Shown: positions 1-11,930, counted from the stretch's first letter. The stretch: DNA of 64,000 bases from Cladophialophora immunda (GCF_000835495.1 NW_015622543.1:1472239-1536238); one strand, 5' to 3'. Notes: generated by a model not told the origin, from the sequence alone. Translations and numbers: made by a program.

Positions 1-651
1 TTCTCGACTGGTGGCTACTATTCGCTTAGACTAGCTCACACCCACAAAGACCGAGTCTTCGCCAGCATCAGCTTAGGCGGCGGATGTCATCACGTAAGTC
101 TACCTTCTGTCTATTCCCCCCCAAGCCGCAATCAAGCCCTTTACGAGGCTGACTTAGGTTTCAGATGTTTGACCGGGAGTGGCTTGAAAATGTGAACAAA
201 CTCGAATATCCTTTCGATCTCGCCAGCACCTTGACTTACAAATTCGGCTACCCCGACCTGGAATCATTCATCCAAGACGCTGGCAAGTTCTCGCTATTGA
301 ACGACGGCACCCTGGAGAAACCCTGTACCAAGGTATTGTTGGTCAACGGAAACGACGACGAAATCTTTCCGATTGACGACCTGTTTGTGGCTCTGGAACA
401 CGGCGGACCAAAGTTGGCGAGAATGGTCAAGGGCAAGAAACACATGGGAGTAGGTGTTCCACAAAACCTGTCACAACCTCTCAAGGGGCCCCGTCCCATT
501 GTCGTATGTGCTTTGTCTGCTCGAAACTAACGCTTGCAAACAGGAACCGGACAGTTTCTTCATCATCTTGCGGTGGATCCACGGAGTGCTTGGACTGGAT
601 GGCAACATAATGGACCAAATGAAGCAGTTGCCCTCGCGCACGAAGTATTGA
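1..651 (+). CDS. Ayg1-like polyketide-shortening hydrolase, 3' part
   Basis: This is the C-terminal 161 residues of an alpha/beta hydrolase; the 5' part lies outside the window. Exons are <1..93, 165..449 and 544..651, with GT-AG introns 94..164 and 450..543. The reading begins FSTGGYYSLRLAHTHKD, just past the nucleophile-elbow region. It continues through a conserved block ending LLVNGNDDEIFP (acid-residue region) and KGKKHMG (catalytic-His region), then EPDSFF and the end SRTKY. This layout matches Aspergillus Ayg1, which shortens a heptaketide naphthopyrone to tetrahydroxynaphthalene in DHN-melanin synthesis; that function is known of the family, not shown here. A polyketide synthase partner, if any, would lie to the left. 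An FrsA-like esterase of unrelated role is the alternative. Confidence 0.82.
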
Positions 652-1671
652 GTACTTTTGCGAGAAAGCGCATGGGTTCATGGGGCGATCAATCCGTCTT
701 CTTGTATTTGCTCTTCAGCGTGAATTGTATAGCAGCTCATGGTGGTACAGTTTAGATGGATATAGGGAGCGCACGCGCAGGATAGCACCATGCGGACAGG
801 ATTTGCAGAAGTACGGAGTCCAGCGAAAAGCCATGTGTAGAATCCTAGAATTGCAGCACTGTTGTCGATAACGCACCCTTCCGTGGCTATCCAGCATTGC
901 AAATTACCTCGACAATCTACGGGCTACGTTGTATATACCTCACTGTCCAAGCAGTCGGTTAGGTCGCTCAAGCCAGTGGCCAACCCGAACTCGGCCGTTG
1001 GGTGAACCACCAAGCTGGGTTAGCCCTATCCGGCACGATTTCTTGATTGGTACTGGGCCCTAAGCCTGCCCTATCTCCTATCTACCTAGCTGCTTCTGCA
1101 CCGAGTAACGGGCACTGGTGGCCTCAAGCAGCGCCTATCAGTGGGCTTGTGCATTGGCGGGGATCGTCGGGCGGGACAGCCTATCTGGTAATGCACGCGA
1201 CCCTCAATGCGCCGTCCCTCTTCCCTGCTTGTGTCCTCGCAGTTGTTGATCCTCAGGCAAAATAGCCTGTTTTTCAGTGTCCTTCTATAAATTCACGACA
1301 CGTCCAATGGCCCTGTGAGGTTGCAGACGCCTTCAACCCGATCGCGTGTTAGATTTCCAGAGCTTGGGCTGGTAGAAGTGGGTGTTCACCTTTGGCTCTT
1401 GCATTGGGACCTCTATTCGTCTGCGCGCCGGAATCTGTGCTCGATTCTCCACCAGCTTCAGAAAATTATGCTCTGACGTCCTCAGCTCACCACCCACGCG
1501 ATCGCAATCCGGAACCTTCCGCGGGATGACCTTGTTCTTTTCCAGTTCTCGATGACTGCGTTCGCTGTGTATCTGAGTGTGGAAATCTCCCTTCGCCAGA
1601 ACATCCAAGTTTGCCAGACAGACGACGAAGCCGCAGCGCAGCGCAAATCCCGCTGAACACAGAATCGCACC
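652..1671. other. Intergenic, no gene seen
   Basis: About 1 kb between the hydrolase stop and the F-box start. Only short open frames without recognisable composition occur on either strand. It presumably holds the 3' UTR of the hydrolase and the promoter of the F-box gene. No repeat or RNA gene was noticed. Confidence 0.5.
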
Positions 1672-3154
1672 ATGGTCACCGTTACAAAGGTCCTTCGGCG
1701 GGCGAGCGCTGCCAATTTCTTTGACAATGGGAACTCAAGCGGCGAGTCTTCGAGAAGACCCTCAGCGGCTGACGCATCTACTCCTCGGCGGCCCAGTCTT
1801 GCGGCCTTGTCCCTGCGCCTCTCGTCATGGTCGAAGAAGTCGCATTTGTCAAAAGGAGACGAGACAGATGCCGACTCTACGTGAGTACTTTCATGAGGGA
1901 GCTGCGTGACAAGTCGACTGCGATGCTTATATCTGTTCTGACAGGCAAAAGTTATGGGATGCTGTCCTATCCTTACCGGATGAAATCGCAGCCCAAATCC
2001 TCTGCTATCTCTCAGTGTCCGACTTCTTCAGCCTCCGTTCGACGTCTCGATCTGTCCACCTCTATCTACGGTCTCACGCTGGCCCCATCACGCGATCTCT
2101 CCTTCTTCAGAACGCCTATGAGCGGACAACGGACTACGAGGGTAACATGAATGATGAGAAGGCAATATATCTCTACAACTACCTCCATACCTTATATCCG
2201 CCGCCACAGCCCTGCAAATCCTTTGACTATTTACTGCAGATGTTGAAAAGACAAGCCCAAGTGCAAAGAATGCTGCAGGTCATGATCAACTGGATCCAAA
2301 TGAAAGTCTATGTTATTCCCAAGTTCAAGCGATGTGACAATTTCAACCCCTACAAATTCAAACTCATGAGGCGGTTACATCTAGCAACGTGGACCATATA
2401 CCATTTCCTTGAAAGCTACCGGGCAATTCTTGTCACGGAGCATGCCTGTCATCCAAGGCTCGGGTCAACACTTTCGGGACAGGACAACTCCAGTGGACCC
2501 TGCCCTTTCTGTGTCCAATCTGTCAGAGATCTTCTGCGCACATACCCGGGGACCACGATCATTCCTGCCTATCATTTCTTCGAGCTCTGTCGACAACACC
2601 TCCGCGCTTTGAGTCGAGCTCCCTCGGCAGGGCCGATAATCCGATCCCGCAAGCCGCCCAGTGAAGCAGACCTTGTACAACTTGTTGTGTTTGGCGGCAT
2701 TCCCGAGTTGAGTAAATTGAGTCTGCTCAAGGGGTCGTCAAATCAGCGGATCGAAGTGATCGGGAGCTTCGTGGATAGAGTCTCCAGTGCAGCGATACAA
2801 CAAAGGATAGGACGAAAAGGGTCGCCTTCTTCTCGGTCTCAGGTCTCTTTACCGAGTAGCGCATTGTGGTCATCGTTCGACGACCTCATCGCCCCTCTTC
2901 AACCGCCCCTTTCCGTTATCCATCATCATACCATATCGGCCATACCAGAGCTCGAACACTTCATCATCGATTCAGATGAATGGGTCACCCGGATGTATGA
3001 GCTCGTCGGGCCAGGGGATCAAATAGTCAATGCTTGGGGATTTATCACGAACGTTCTCTCGGGAAAGAGCGACGATATTGAAGATTCTGGGGTTGAAAAT
3101 GGGGCGGACAGCGATCTCGACTTTTTGGCACCTGTTAAAGGGTTTGATACTTGA
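1672..3154 (+). CDS. F-box protein
   Basis: Predicted 472-residue protein from two exons, 1672..1880 and 1945..3154, with a 64-bp GTGAGT..ACAG intron at 1881..1944. The join is in frame and restores the F-box. The start is the first ATG in a CACCATGG context. The N-terminal 70 residues are Ser/Arg-rich. The F-box follows at about residues 74-107, with the LSLPDEIAAQILCYLSVSDF core and LRSTSRS. The rest has no repeats (LRR or WD) that I recognise, and the C-terminus is acidic. F-box proteins bridge Skp1-cullin ubiquitin ligases to substrates; the substrate is unknown. Nothing suggests decay. Confidence 0.8.
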
Positions 3155-4099
3155 ACCAAAGATCACGGGAACCTTGGAATGGTGAGTCATCGTTTCATCT
3201 AACACAGGGGACTCGCACAGAATGATCCCGGACCGGCTCTGAGGCCTTCGAGTCGGCAGACCTCCTGACGCCAGTGCCACACAATCAAGCTCATGCTCTG
3301 ATTGCATTTCCTACACATCCAGGCATCAAGATTTCTGTCTTGATGAACCCAGACACCTTCATCTAGCCTGGCTGTCAAACTTGACAAGCATTTGCGAAGA
3401 GGTCACCAAGGACAATAGGCCTATGGAATTGCAAGAGTCCGTCAAGAGGAGAAAGACGAGGATTGGCTCCGACGTGGCCACGAAGGAACCGATGTCTCGG
3501 ACTCGATTTGACCTAGCCGATGAACGCATGAACAAAAGTGTTTCCGAACGATGTAGGACCGAGGAACGTTTTCAGTGCCAAAGGAAACTCGCGATGAGTG
3601 GCCCACGGTACCCTTACCAGATCACGGACGCAGCTGAGAGCCTGCCTGCCTTGGAAGCGTGGATCTCTGCGGCCAAAAGGTGCCTGAGCTGTGTTCGGGA
3701 GCGCAGAGGGACGAAGGAGGTCACACAGGCTGCAGCGGCGTAGGAAGCAGAGGATCGCCTTGAAGGCCAGCTGCCTGCATGCCTAGACCATTTCCGATCC
3801 TGGGGTATATCAGCGCTATACAAGCACTGACGGATTAACCTCTTACAATGGCCGTCTTTTGATCGAGTTGTGTATAATTACTATACGAAGCTCTTCGATT
3901 GCTCATGGCTCAATTCGTCTGTATAAATGCAACCTCTTCTCGTTTGCAAGATTGAGGCTCTGTCTGCTCTGTAGTTACTGTACCGTGGTTCTGCATAGCA
4001 TACACCACGTCAGTCCAAAGGACAAGCAGTACTCCTTTTCGGTTGTTTTCCCTTTCCTTTTTCCTGTTGTGTGGTCCCAGCCTCACAGGCCCGAACCTC
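3155..4099. other. Intergenic, no convincing gene
   Basis: Between the F-box stop and the convergent P450 stop. A 120-codon plus-strand frame at 3381..3743 is rich in Arg/Glu/Lys and has no recognised domain. It also has no supporting ATG context or splice structure, so I leave it unannotated. Confidence 0.45.
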
Positions 4100-5710
4100 T
4101 CATGCCCAGGCGAGGTCGATCCTCTCCCCGACAACTTTGCTATTGAACCACTCGAGGATCTCGATGTTGGGGGTCAGTGTCTTGGCGCCGCGCAGGACGT
4201 CGGCCTCGGCGACGCGGGCGACGGCGGCGTACAGCTCGACGGTGGCCAGGTTGCGGGCGATGCACTGGCGACTGCCCAGGCCGAAGGGGATGGCGTCGCG
4301 GAGCATCTCGTCCGAGGGGTCGAGCCAGCGCTCGGGGCGGAAGGCGCGCGGGTCCGGGAAGACGTGCGGGTTCAGGTGCAGCGAGTACGGCGTGCAGCTG
4401 GCCTCGGTGCCCGCGGGGAAGAAGAAGCTGTCCTTGAACGTCCAGCCGCCCGGGGGCACGACGCGGGGCAGCCGCGACGGGTTGGCCATCGAGAGGCGCA
4501 GACCTTCCTTGACCACGCCGCGCAGGTAGGGCAGCGTCTGCAGCTCGTCGAAGCCCGGCCTCTTGCTGCGCGCCAGCACCTCGGCCCGCAGCTTCGCGTA
4601 GCACTCGCCGTGGCGCGCGAGCAGGAACAGGATCGTCGCCAGGTTCATCCCCGTGCTGTCCGTGCCCGCGAAGATGAGGTCCTTGCACTGCGCCCGCGTC
4701 TCCGACGGCGTGAATCCGGCCTGCAGCAGACGCGCCGGGTAGGACGTCAACGGGTGGTGGTGATGGCTCGAGGTGGTCGTTGTCTTCTCGGCAGACTGCG
4801 AGGAAGCTTCTTCGATGGCGATTTCCGCGTCGCGGACCACGCCGGCGACAAACTCGTCCACCCGCGCCAGGCTCTGCGACACCTCCTCGTCCGCATTCCA
4901 CCATGCGTCCAACGACTCGACGATCTTGAACGCCCAGTTCGGCAGGTACCAGAACCGGCCGACCGCGACGAAGCAGTCGACCATGCCGGCCGCGCTCATG
5001 GGCTCGGCCAACTCGCGTTGCACGGCCGTTTTCTCATGCTGCTGCTGCTGCTGCTGGGGTGACTTCTCGGTGAGTCCGCCGTAGGTGGTGCCGAAGAGAT
5101 ACGACGTCACGGCGTCGACGGCCAGCCCCCGCGTCAGGTTCAGGACATTCAGCGGGCCGGCGCCCTGCTCGCTCTGCTTCTTGCCCTCGGCCAAGCGCTC
5201 CACGAACCGATCCACGCACTTGTATATGACATCCTGGCTCTGCCTCAGGTTCGCGGTCGAGAACAGCACGGCGACGGCCTTTGCGCGCGGGGCGCGGATC
5301 GAAGGGTCGACTTCCGAGAAGATCGAGTTGTGCATCTGCGTCGCGTCGGGCAGGGCAAAGTTCTCGTAGAAGGCCGGCTTGACGAAGCCCCCTCGCTCGG
5401 TGTAGATCGTGGCCAGCGCGGCGCCGTCAGAGATGTCGACGCTGTTCGGGCCATTGCGCACGACGGGGCCGTATTTCTGGTGGAGCGCCTCGACGACTGT
5501 GGCTTCGTCGCCGATCCAGGCGTGGTAGGTCAGCCAGAGAGAGGAGATGCGAGGGAGGAGAGGACCGGGGACATGGGAGAGCGGGTGGAGAGCAGAGATG
5601 CGGTATAGAGAGCGCAGGACGAGCAGAGTCAGCGGGAGAAGGAATATGGTCGAGATTGGATGCGCGAAGATGGCTGGCACCAACGCAGCACCGATGCTGG
5701 ACAAGGCCAT
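4100..5710 (-). CDS. Cytochrome P450 monooxygenase
   Basis: Intronless 536-residue microsomal P450. A hydrophobic N-terminal anchor (about residues 8-35) is followed by the proline-rich hinge HPLSHVPGP. The I-helix oxygen-binding motif is AGTDST (348-353) and the K-helix ExxR is EGLR (402-405). A PERW follows, and the heme loop is FGLGSRQC with the thiolate Cys483. The residue two after that Cys is Ala where Gly is usual. Low-complexity insertions occur: a poly-Gln run encoded by a CAG tract near 5040-5056, and a Thr/Ser/His run before the I-helix. The substrate cannot be read from sequence. The gene is divergent from the carbamoyl hydrolase at 6285, so the two share a 574-bp promoter region. 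CYP family not assigned. Confidence 0.93.
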   Translation of the reverse strand: MALSSIGAALVPAIFAHPISTIFLLPLTLLVLRSLYRISALHPLSHVPGPLLPRISSLWLTYHAWIGDEATVVEALHQKYGPVVRNGPNSVDISDGAALATIYTERGGFVKPAFYENFALPDATQMHNSIFSEVDPSIRAPRAKAVAVLFSTANLRQSQDVIYKCVDRFVERLAEGKKQSEQGAGPLNVLNLTRGLAVDAVTSYLFGTTYGGLTEKSPQQQQQQHEKTAVQRELAEPMSAAGMVDCFVAVGRFWYLPNWAFKIVESLDAWWNADEEVSQSLARVDEFVAGVVRDAEIAIEEASSQSAEKTTTTSSHHHHPLTSYPARLLQAGFTPSETRAQCKDLIFAGTDSTGMNLATILFLLARHGECYAKLRAEVLARSKRPGFDELQTLPYLRGVVKEGLRLSMANPSRLPRVVPPGGWTFKDSFFFPAGTEASCTPYSLHLNPHVFPDPRAFRPERWLDPSDEMLRDAIPFGLGSRQCIARNLATVELYAAVARVAEADVLRGAKTLTPNIEILEWFNSKVVGERIDLAWA

Positions 5711-6284
5711 GACGTCAACCCGCCTTCTATTGAAAAGGGAAAAGAAAAAAAATCTAGATCTACACAGAGTACGGAAGCAACACGGACCTCAAGACGCAAG
5801 GGAGAAGAAACAATTATATTAGTCGGAGATGTTGATTTTGCGTTCGAGTCATATTATCGCACATGCAAACCTTCTCATCCAGGGCGACTGTGCCCTTTAC
5901 AAGTCGATCTGGATCCCCGGCCCATTGGAAACGCGCTGATGGCCGCAGCGCCTTTGCTACTGGTGGGTAACTACAGAGCGTCGATGTCCTTCCCACGGCC
6001 CAGTCCCAGACGGACAACAGCGTACATGGGGACTTGAATGGGTTCTTTGATAACGCACCGATTGCGTGGAGGGTATAAGGTGAAGTCAGAAACACAGAAA
6101 TAGACCATTTGAGATTCGGTGGCTGACGAGCAGAAGAGGTCCAAATTGGCCCATTAGACCTGTACCAGAACCCCCCCTCCCATCTAAGGTTCGCGCGAAC
6201 GCGAAACTCCTTTTTGTATATCTCCTGGTTGTATTCGGGACACACAATTCCCAAGCAAGTGACTGGACAAGGCCGCTCGCTGCC
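5711..6284. promoter_or_regulatory. Shared divergent promoter, P450 / carbamoylase
   Basis: Lies between divergent start codons. It contains a palindromic TGACGTCA (5710-5717, CRE/ATF-type bZIP site) overlapping the first P450 codon, and GATA-type HGATAR sites at 5854-5859 (reverse) and 6048-6053. Motif identity is read directly; function is not shown. Confidence 0.35.
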
Positions 6285-7397
6285 ATGGGTTCGATCCAAG
6301 GCCCCAGTGCAGGGCATACTGCAGAGTCGAGCCGCAAGGTCATTGTGGCGGGAGCCCAGCTGGGACCAATCAATGTCGATACTCCGCGGGAAGAGGGGAT
6401 GAATCGAATGCTCAAGTTGATGGACGACGCGCACCAGAAACATGCCAAGTTGATCGTATATCCCGAAATCGCGCCCGTGACATTCTTCCCTCGCCACATC
6501 CTCGAGGGAGATGAGCTGGAACAATACTTCGAGCAGGAGGTGGACGGGGACGCGACAAAGTTGCCCAACCTGAAACCCCTCTTTGACCGAGCTCGACAGT
6601 ACAAGATGGACATGTACCTGGGGTATGCCGAACACGCCACAGAGTCGAGCGAAGGCAACCATGTCCATTACAACACGGCCGTCTATTACTCGGGCGCGGC
6701 GGACAAGGTCATTTCCAAGTACCGCAAAGTCCACCTCCCCGGCACATTCGAGCCCTATGAGCGGAAAGACGCGACCAACCAGCTGGAGAAGAGATACTTC
6801 CTCCCAGGCAACTTGGGCTTCGAGGCGTTCCGGGCGCCAGGCTTGGTCCCTGGTGCGGTGAACCAGAAGTCGGGGGCCAAGGCCAACGCGCCTGACAGTC
6901 TGGGCAAAGGCGACCCCATCATCGGCATGCTCATCTGCAACGACCGCCGCTGGCCCGAGTCGTGGAGGCCGTACGGCCTGCAGGGCGCGGAGCTCGTTTT
7001 GTGTGGCTATAACACGACCGCCTGGGCGCCGGAGCTGATTGGGACGAACGAGAAGACGTCGACGCCGGAAAAGGCCAAGGCCGAGGCGCTGTTCCACAAC
7101 AAGCTGTGCATCACGTACAACAGCTACGCCAACGCCTGCTTCAGCATCAACGTGGCCAAATGCGGCGTGGAGGACGGCAAGTACCCGTTGATCGGCGGGA
7201 GTTGCATCGTCGACTGCGACGGCGAGGTGGTGGTCGAGGCGCAGACCGAGGACGACGAGCTCATCGTGGCCGAGATCGATCTGGGCATGTGCCGGCGAGG
7301 CAAGGAGAAGGTGTTTGCCTTTGAGCGCCACCGCAGGACCGAGCATTACGGGCGCATCGTGGGACAGACGGGAGTCGTTGAACCGGACCTGTTGTGA
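6285..7397 (+). CDS. N-carbamoyl-D-amino acid hydrolase (nitrilase superfamily)
   Basis: Intronless 370-residue carbon-nitrogen hydrolase. The Glu-Lys-Cys triad is visible: Glu61 in VYPEIAP, Lys148 in KYRKVHLPG and Cys218 in MLICNDRRWPES. The CNDRRWPE elbow is characteristic of D-carbamoylases such as the Agrobacterium enzyme, rather than beta-ureidopropionase or nitrilase. The family hydrolyses N-carbamoyl-D-amino acids to D-amino acid, CO2 and ammonia, the last step of hydantoin conversion. The start codon sits in a GCCATGG context. An insertion of about 30-40 residues lies between the Lys and Cys motifs relative to bacterial enzymes (from memory, approximate). Hydantoinase-like and racemase-like genes lie elsewhere in this window. 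A cytosolic location is inferred, as no signal peptide is seen. Confidence 0.85.
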   Translation: MGSIQGPSAGHTAESSRKVIVAGAQLGPINVDTPREEGMNRMLKLMDDAHQKHAKLIVYPEIAPVTFFPRHILEGDELEQYFEQEVDGDATKLPNLKPLFDRARQYKMDMYLGYAEHATESSEGNHVHYNTAVYYSGAADKVISKYRKVHLPGTFEPYERKDATNQLEKRYFLPGNLGFEAFRAPGLVPGAVNQKSGAKANAPDSLGKGDPIIGMLICNDRRWPESWRPYGLQGAELVLCGYNTTAWAPELIGTNEKTSTPEKAKAEALFHNKLCITYNSYANACFSINVAKCGVEDGKYPLIGGSCIVDCDGEVVVEAQTEDDELIVAEIDLGMCRRGKEKVFAFERHRRTEHYGRIVGQTGVVEPDLL

Positions 7398-7516
7398 GCC
7401 TTGGAGGGAAGCAGACATTGAAGCAGGTGAGATGCGAATGATCGGGCTGAGGGCTTTGAGAATATGCGTCGAGGGTTGGGTTGAGGTGATGTCCATGTCC
7501 CTGTGAGGGTCAACAT

Positions 7517-7682
7517 GATGCCCAGTAAAGTTCCATACAGCCTAAACTTTTGGGTAGCCATCTTTGCCGCCAAAGCAAAGCAATGCACAAAATATCGTCT
7601 TCAAACATCGCCGAGCATGAAGCGACTCAAGACTTTACCAAGCTATTCCATGTTACTAAAAAGGCGAGTTATCCCTTACGTT
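7517..7682 (+). repeat. Dispersed repeat R1, copy A
   Basis: About 165 bp running from GATGCCCAGTAAAG to CTTACGTTA. An inverted copy lies at 20463..20633. The copies differ mainly by transitions and by a short TGCAA-type length change. No terminal repeats or coding capacity recognised. Confidence 0.75.
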
Positions 7683-9469
7683 AATTCCTCTGCCAGAAAA
7701 TCGATGAAGCCGTCTTTGTGAGGAGCCTCGTGTTCAGTCTCTATCTATACTAGCTAGCCTCTTGGTAGCTTTGTAGGGTATGTGTCAGGAGTTCCTGACA
7801 CTCGTCCATATTCCAGATGTTGGTAGTGTCATAGGCGCGCTCGTGGAATTTCGCGGCGACCGCGTCAAACTAGGCTTTGACCTTATCGTATAAGGCGCTA
7901 TTTTATTCGTGCAGCCTCGAGTTGACGAGCATAGATACTCTAGATAGTGGGACGACGATTGAGGAAGCGATAGAGCTAGTCGTGGCCGATTAGTAGGAGG
8001 ATTTTCGCAGAGACCGCATTTTGTCTTACTAGACACACTAATAAATTATAGTTGTTGCCAGGAAATCCGCCTTCGGTTTAGGCGGCCGTCCCGCTTCGGG
8101 TATAGTCGCATTCTGGGCCCGCCGCCGCTTTTGACGGCTATAAGAACCACGTCTCCCATCCCAACTCTCCCCTTCCCTGCTAACTTGTGTTTTCCTTCTC
8201 CCCTCTGTTCGCCTTTACACACCTTGTCGTGCTTCAAATAGCGGGATGATCAGGTCCGAGAACGGAAATGGGCTGTGGAGAGGTCAAGGTTCGCCGCTGA
8301 GTATTAGAATGGTATTCTAGTTTGCCCATGCAAGCACCTTACCTCCGTGCTGTGAATAGATATCTGGTTCTCAGTGTGCTACTTCCACGATTTGTATACA
8401 GCAGAAGAGTGCTGCTGCTCCTACTGACATCCTGAGCTGGTCTTGATGAAAGGTATGAGTACTCTGTACTGCCGGTTCGATTTTCCCCGCTCTCCGCTCA
8501 CCATTTTGGGTCGCTCTTTCTAACTTACTCTGCTGCGGGGCGTGAGCCGGTGTCTGGTGCAAGTTCGCGAGTATGCAGCGGGGTCGGATAGAGGTGGCTG
8601 ACTGAACGTGTTCAGCTTCGATGAGCTGCAAGGGGGTAAGTTTTGAGACCTGATGTGCACAAGGTGATGCGACCAGCCTCGGTTTCAGCCATTCCACACC
8701 ACACGTGCGTCAATTTGGACAGGCCTGGCCAAAAACGAGTAGACCAAACCCCAACGCACCGCGTCAGCTACCTATTTTCAAGCATATGTGGGCAACTCTC
8801 TAGACCGGATGGTTTAATCCAGTTTCAGAATTGAGTGGAGCTGAAGAGCATCATTTTAAGTTCATCAGCCCGGATTTCAATCATTCTGGCTGTGGAGAGG
8901 TGTTTCTATACTTCAAATTGCCCGTGAATTGGCATTTGGTTCACTTTTTTGGGGCCAGGCCTTGCATGTCCCAGTTCTTTACATATCTGCTGCCGGGCTA
9001 GAGAGTGAGCAGCTCCGAACCCTGAGTACACTCGCTGCCGATAATGCTTCACGATCTTCAGCTTTCTGGCTTGTCCTCACTGATAACCATTACGACTTTG
9101 TTGCAAGCGGTTATTGGCTGCCTGACGACTTCTGCTGTGTGCGGGTTTCCATGATGGCGGCTTCCCGCTCTGGCTACCCCTCTTGCTAATTCCGCGACCA
9201 GACGTGTTGGGGTACATGTCCTCAATCTGTGGCGTAGCTGAAAGGCATGCATGGATGCCATCGGTCGCTGGCGTAGCTGAAAGACAAGCATGGATGCGTC
9301 ACGAACAAATAATGCAGCAAGCTGCAGGGGCAGATCAGTGTGCAGTCCTGCCGAAAGACTCACATACCACATTCCCATCCCAGCGCGTAAGTGAATCGGT
9401 CGAGCAAACTACTTCCATCCAGCCTTTTCCGTCCGCATTGCTATTCAGATATAATTGAGCTACAGCAAA
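7683..9469. other. Intergenic, probable degenerate repeat DNA
   Basis: About 1.8 kb with no convincing gene. Short frames on both strands lack recognisable domains. Near 9220-9300 a roughly 45-bp unit (GGCGTAGCTGAAAG followed by CATGGATGC) occurs twice in tandem. The last few hundred bases are the presumed promoter of the laccase gene. Confidence 0.45.
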
Positions 9470-11930
9470 ATGGGTATCTTTGCACGTCTTTGGACGACAG
9501 TCGTCACTATTACCCATTGGATCACCCTCTCCCCCTTTAACAATCATGAAGGCTATCAACAGCCAATTGGGGGCAAATTTCCGGTGTCAATCGACCTTCC
9601 AAATGCTAATCTACTGCGACCAATTTTTCGGCCGCCAGGCTCCAATATCCAAGGGTTTCAGTGCGACTACTCGGCAATGGGTCCGAACTGGATCGACTGC
9701 TCTACCACTATTCCTGGATGCTGGCTCAAAAACACTGTAACTGGGGAACAACTGGATGTTACTACAGACTATGAAGATGCCGCATTGACACCGAACGGTA
9801 CCATCCGCAACTATACCTTGTACGTGACGGAGAATAACACAATCAACGCCGACGGTCTCAACTTCACGGATGCAAGAATGTTCAATGGCATATTTCCTGG
9901 TCCATTGCTTGAGGCTTGCTGGGGAGATACTGTCAATGTCACCGTCGTGAACAACATGACTTTCAATGGAACCAGCATTCATTGGCATGGTATTCGCCAG
10001 TGGAAAACTATGCATATGGATGGCGTCAATGGGATTACACAATGTCCCATCGCACCTGGCGATAGTTTCAGCTACGTCTGGAAGGTCATGCAATACGGCA
10101 GCTCCTGGTATCACAGTCATTACTCAGTACAATATGCTGATGGACTACAAGGCCCCATAGTAAATCTCCCCCACCTTCAACTATTGTCTAACTGCATCCT
10201 CGCAGCTCCTATTCTATTATCGAATCGCATGGAGATTTGTGCCTCAATCTAACTGTATACAGACACTCCATGGCCCCACAACCATACCCTACGATACAGC
10301 CATATCACCTTTGATTACGTCGGACTGGCGTACGTCCATCTTCTGGATTTCATCCTCTTTTTCGTCTCTACTGGTATTCTTGTATCTCGGAAGTTTTTTG
10401 GTAATGCTAACATGCACCCAAAAGTTCATAACAGTGCCTTTCAAGCCGAGTTGAGTACCACGACCGCTCCAACAATCCTTTTGAACGGAACCGGTAACAT
10501 CACGCGCTTTTATGGACACAACACTCCTTCGAATCCAACAGGATTCAATAGTTCTACAATACCCAAAGGTTTCGAGATTACTTTCAATTCGACAAGCCCA
10601 AACAATCAAACAGGTGCAAGGCGATATCTGTTGCGAATTATCAACACATCCTACTCTACAGAAATTACTTTTTCTATTGACAACCATTATCTAGTGGTTG
10701 TTGAGGCAGATTTTGTCCCAGTGCTACCTAAAAACGTTACGTCGATACTGGTCGCTATCGGTCAAAGATACCACATCATCGTTGAGGCGCAGCCGGCTAC
10801 TCTCGGTGCAGTCAATCCGATAGAACCCAATGGCAATTACTGGATACGAACCAACACCTCGGGGTGTTTTGACGATATCAAGGGCACAATTAACGGTTTC
10901 GAACGGACTGGGATACTTCGGTACACCAACAGCACTAGTGAACCAACTAGCAGTACTTGGCCAGACATTGCAGAATTGCCAGATTGTTATGACAGCCTTT
11001 CTGGGAGCCTGCAAACCGCGTACAATTGGACTGTCACCGCTCCTCAGAACGGTTTGAGCGGGTCACTTGGCCAAGGTGGGGAACTCTTCAACGTGAAATT
11101 CAATTCCAAAGGGAACACACCGCAATATGCGGCGGCATTTGTTAACTTTCAACGATCTCCCAATGCTGATTTCACACCCTTTCAAACTACTTACGGCAAC
11201 CCTACATTCCTAAATCTCGACAACACCGCAGATGCTTGGCCCGTCGGTTGGGTGGTTGTGCCTGAGAATTATACAGACAATGACTTTGTATGTTGACGCT
11301 CTCTTCCACAGTGCTTGAGTTGCGCAGCGATCTGTTGGACGTTTTTGATTCTGACGTGGTCAACACAGGTCTATCTTGTTCTGCAAGGAGGAGGACACCC
11401 AGTAAGCAACACCTCAAGTTGATAAACAGACCATATTGACTCAGGTGTTCCAGATTCATCTGCACGGTCACGATTTTGCGATCCTTGAATACGAAGCTGA
11501 CGCAAACTTTACTGTACACCCTTGGAAGGCGCCCTATATTGGTCCCGTGAGGCGTGATGTTGTACTCTTACCCCCGAGCGGCTATGCTGTCATCGCCTTC
11601 AAAACCGACAATCCAGGGGCTTGGTTAATGCACTGTCACATTGCGTAAGTTTTCGGTGATCAATGAGGTCAGGGAATTTGTTTGCTGACACGAGCATTGA
11701 ACAGGTTCCACGCCTCTGGGGGACTGAGTCTCCAAATCATGGAGCGACAGGCCGATGCCAATACCATTTGGCAACCAGGAAACTCCTCAGCACTCTCGGT
11801 GGCCAATCGACTCTGCTCAAGCTGGAATTCATGGGCTTACGACTGCAGAAACTACTGGCCTGGAAGTATCAACGGATCTTATCCGGCATGCGACAATGCT
11901 ACTCTACTCCAGAATGACTCTGGGGTCTGA
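9470..11930 (+). CDS. Ascomycete laccase (multicopper oxidase)
   Basis: Six exons: 9470..10159, 10263..10329, 10425..11287, 11369..11401, 11454..11644 and 11705..11930; 689 residues. All introns are GT-AG. I chose the acceptor at 11453 because it gives HPIHLHGH, and the 10330/10424 borders because they give SDWLHNSAF. The four copper sites are complete: HWHG (171-174), WYHSHY (213-218), HPIHLHGH (550-557) and HCHIAFH (611-617), with T1 Cys612 and a Leu at the axial position (622). The C-terminus NDSGV matches the ascomycete laccase plug. Many N-glycosylation sequons and a hydrophobic N-terminus suggest secretion. Family role: one-electron oxidation of phenols, including melanin precursors. 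Base composition is visibly more AT-rich than the neighbouring P450 and carbamoylase. Confidence 0.9.

Noticed and set aside
3381..3743. 120-codon plus-strand frame
   Set aside because: No domain and no context support.
4043..5062. 339-codon plus-strand open frame
   Set aside because: Antisense shadow of the P450 gene; composition dominated by Arg/Gly/Val from the opposite strand.
5814..7496. 560-codon minus-strand open frame
   Set aside because: Antisense to the carbamoyl hydrolase, whose plus-strand frame has a full catalytic triad; the minus frame has no domain and unusual composition from GC-rich codon bias.
8470..8490. GGTTCGATT word as a tRNA B box
   Set aside because: No matching A box or cloverleaf arms nearby; no tRNA supported anywhere in the window.
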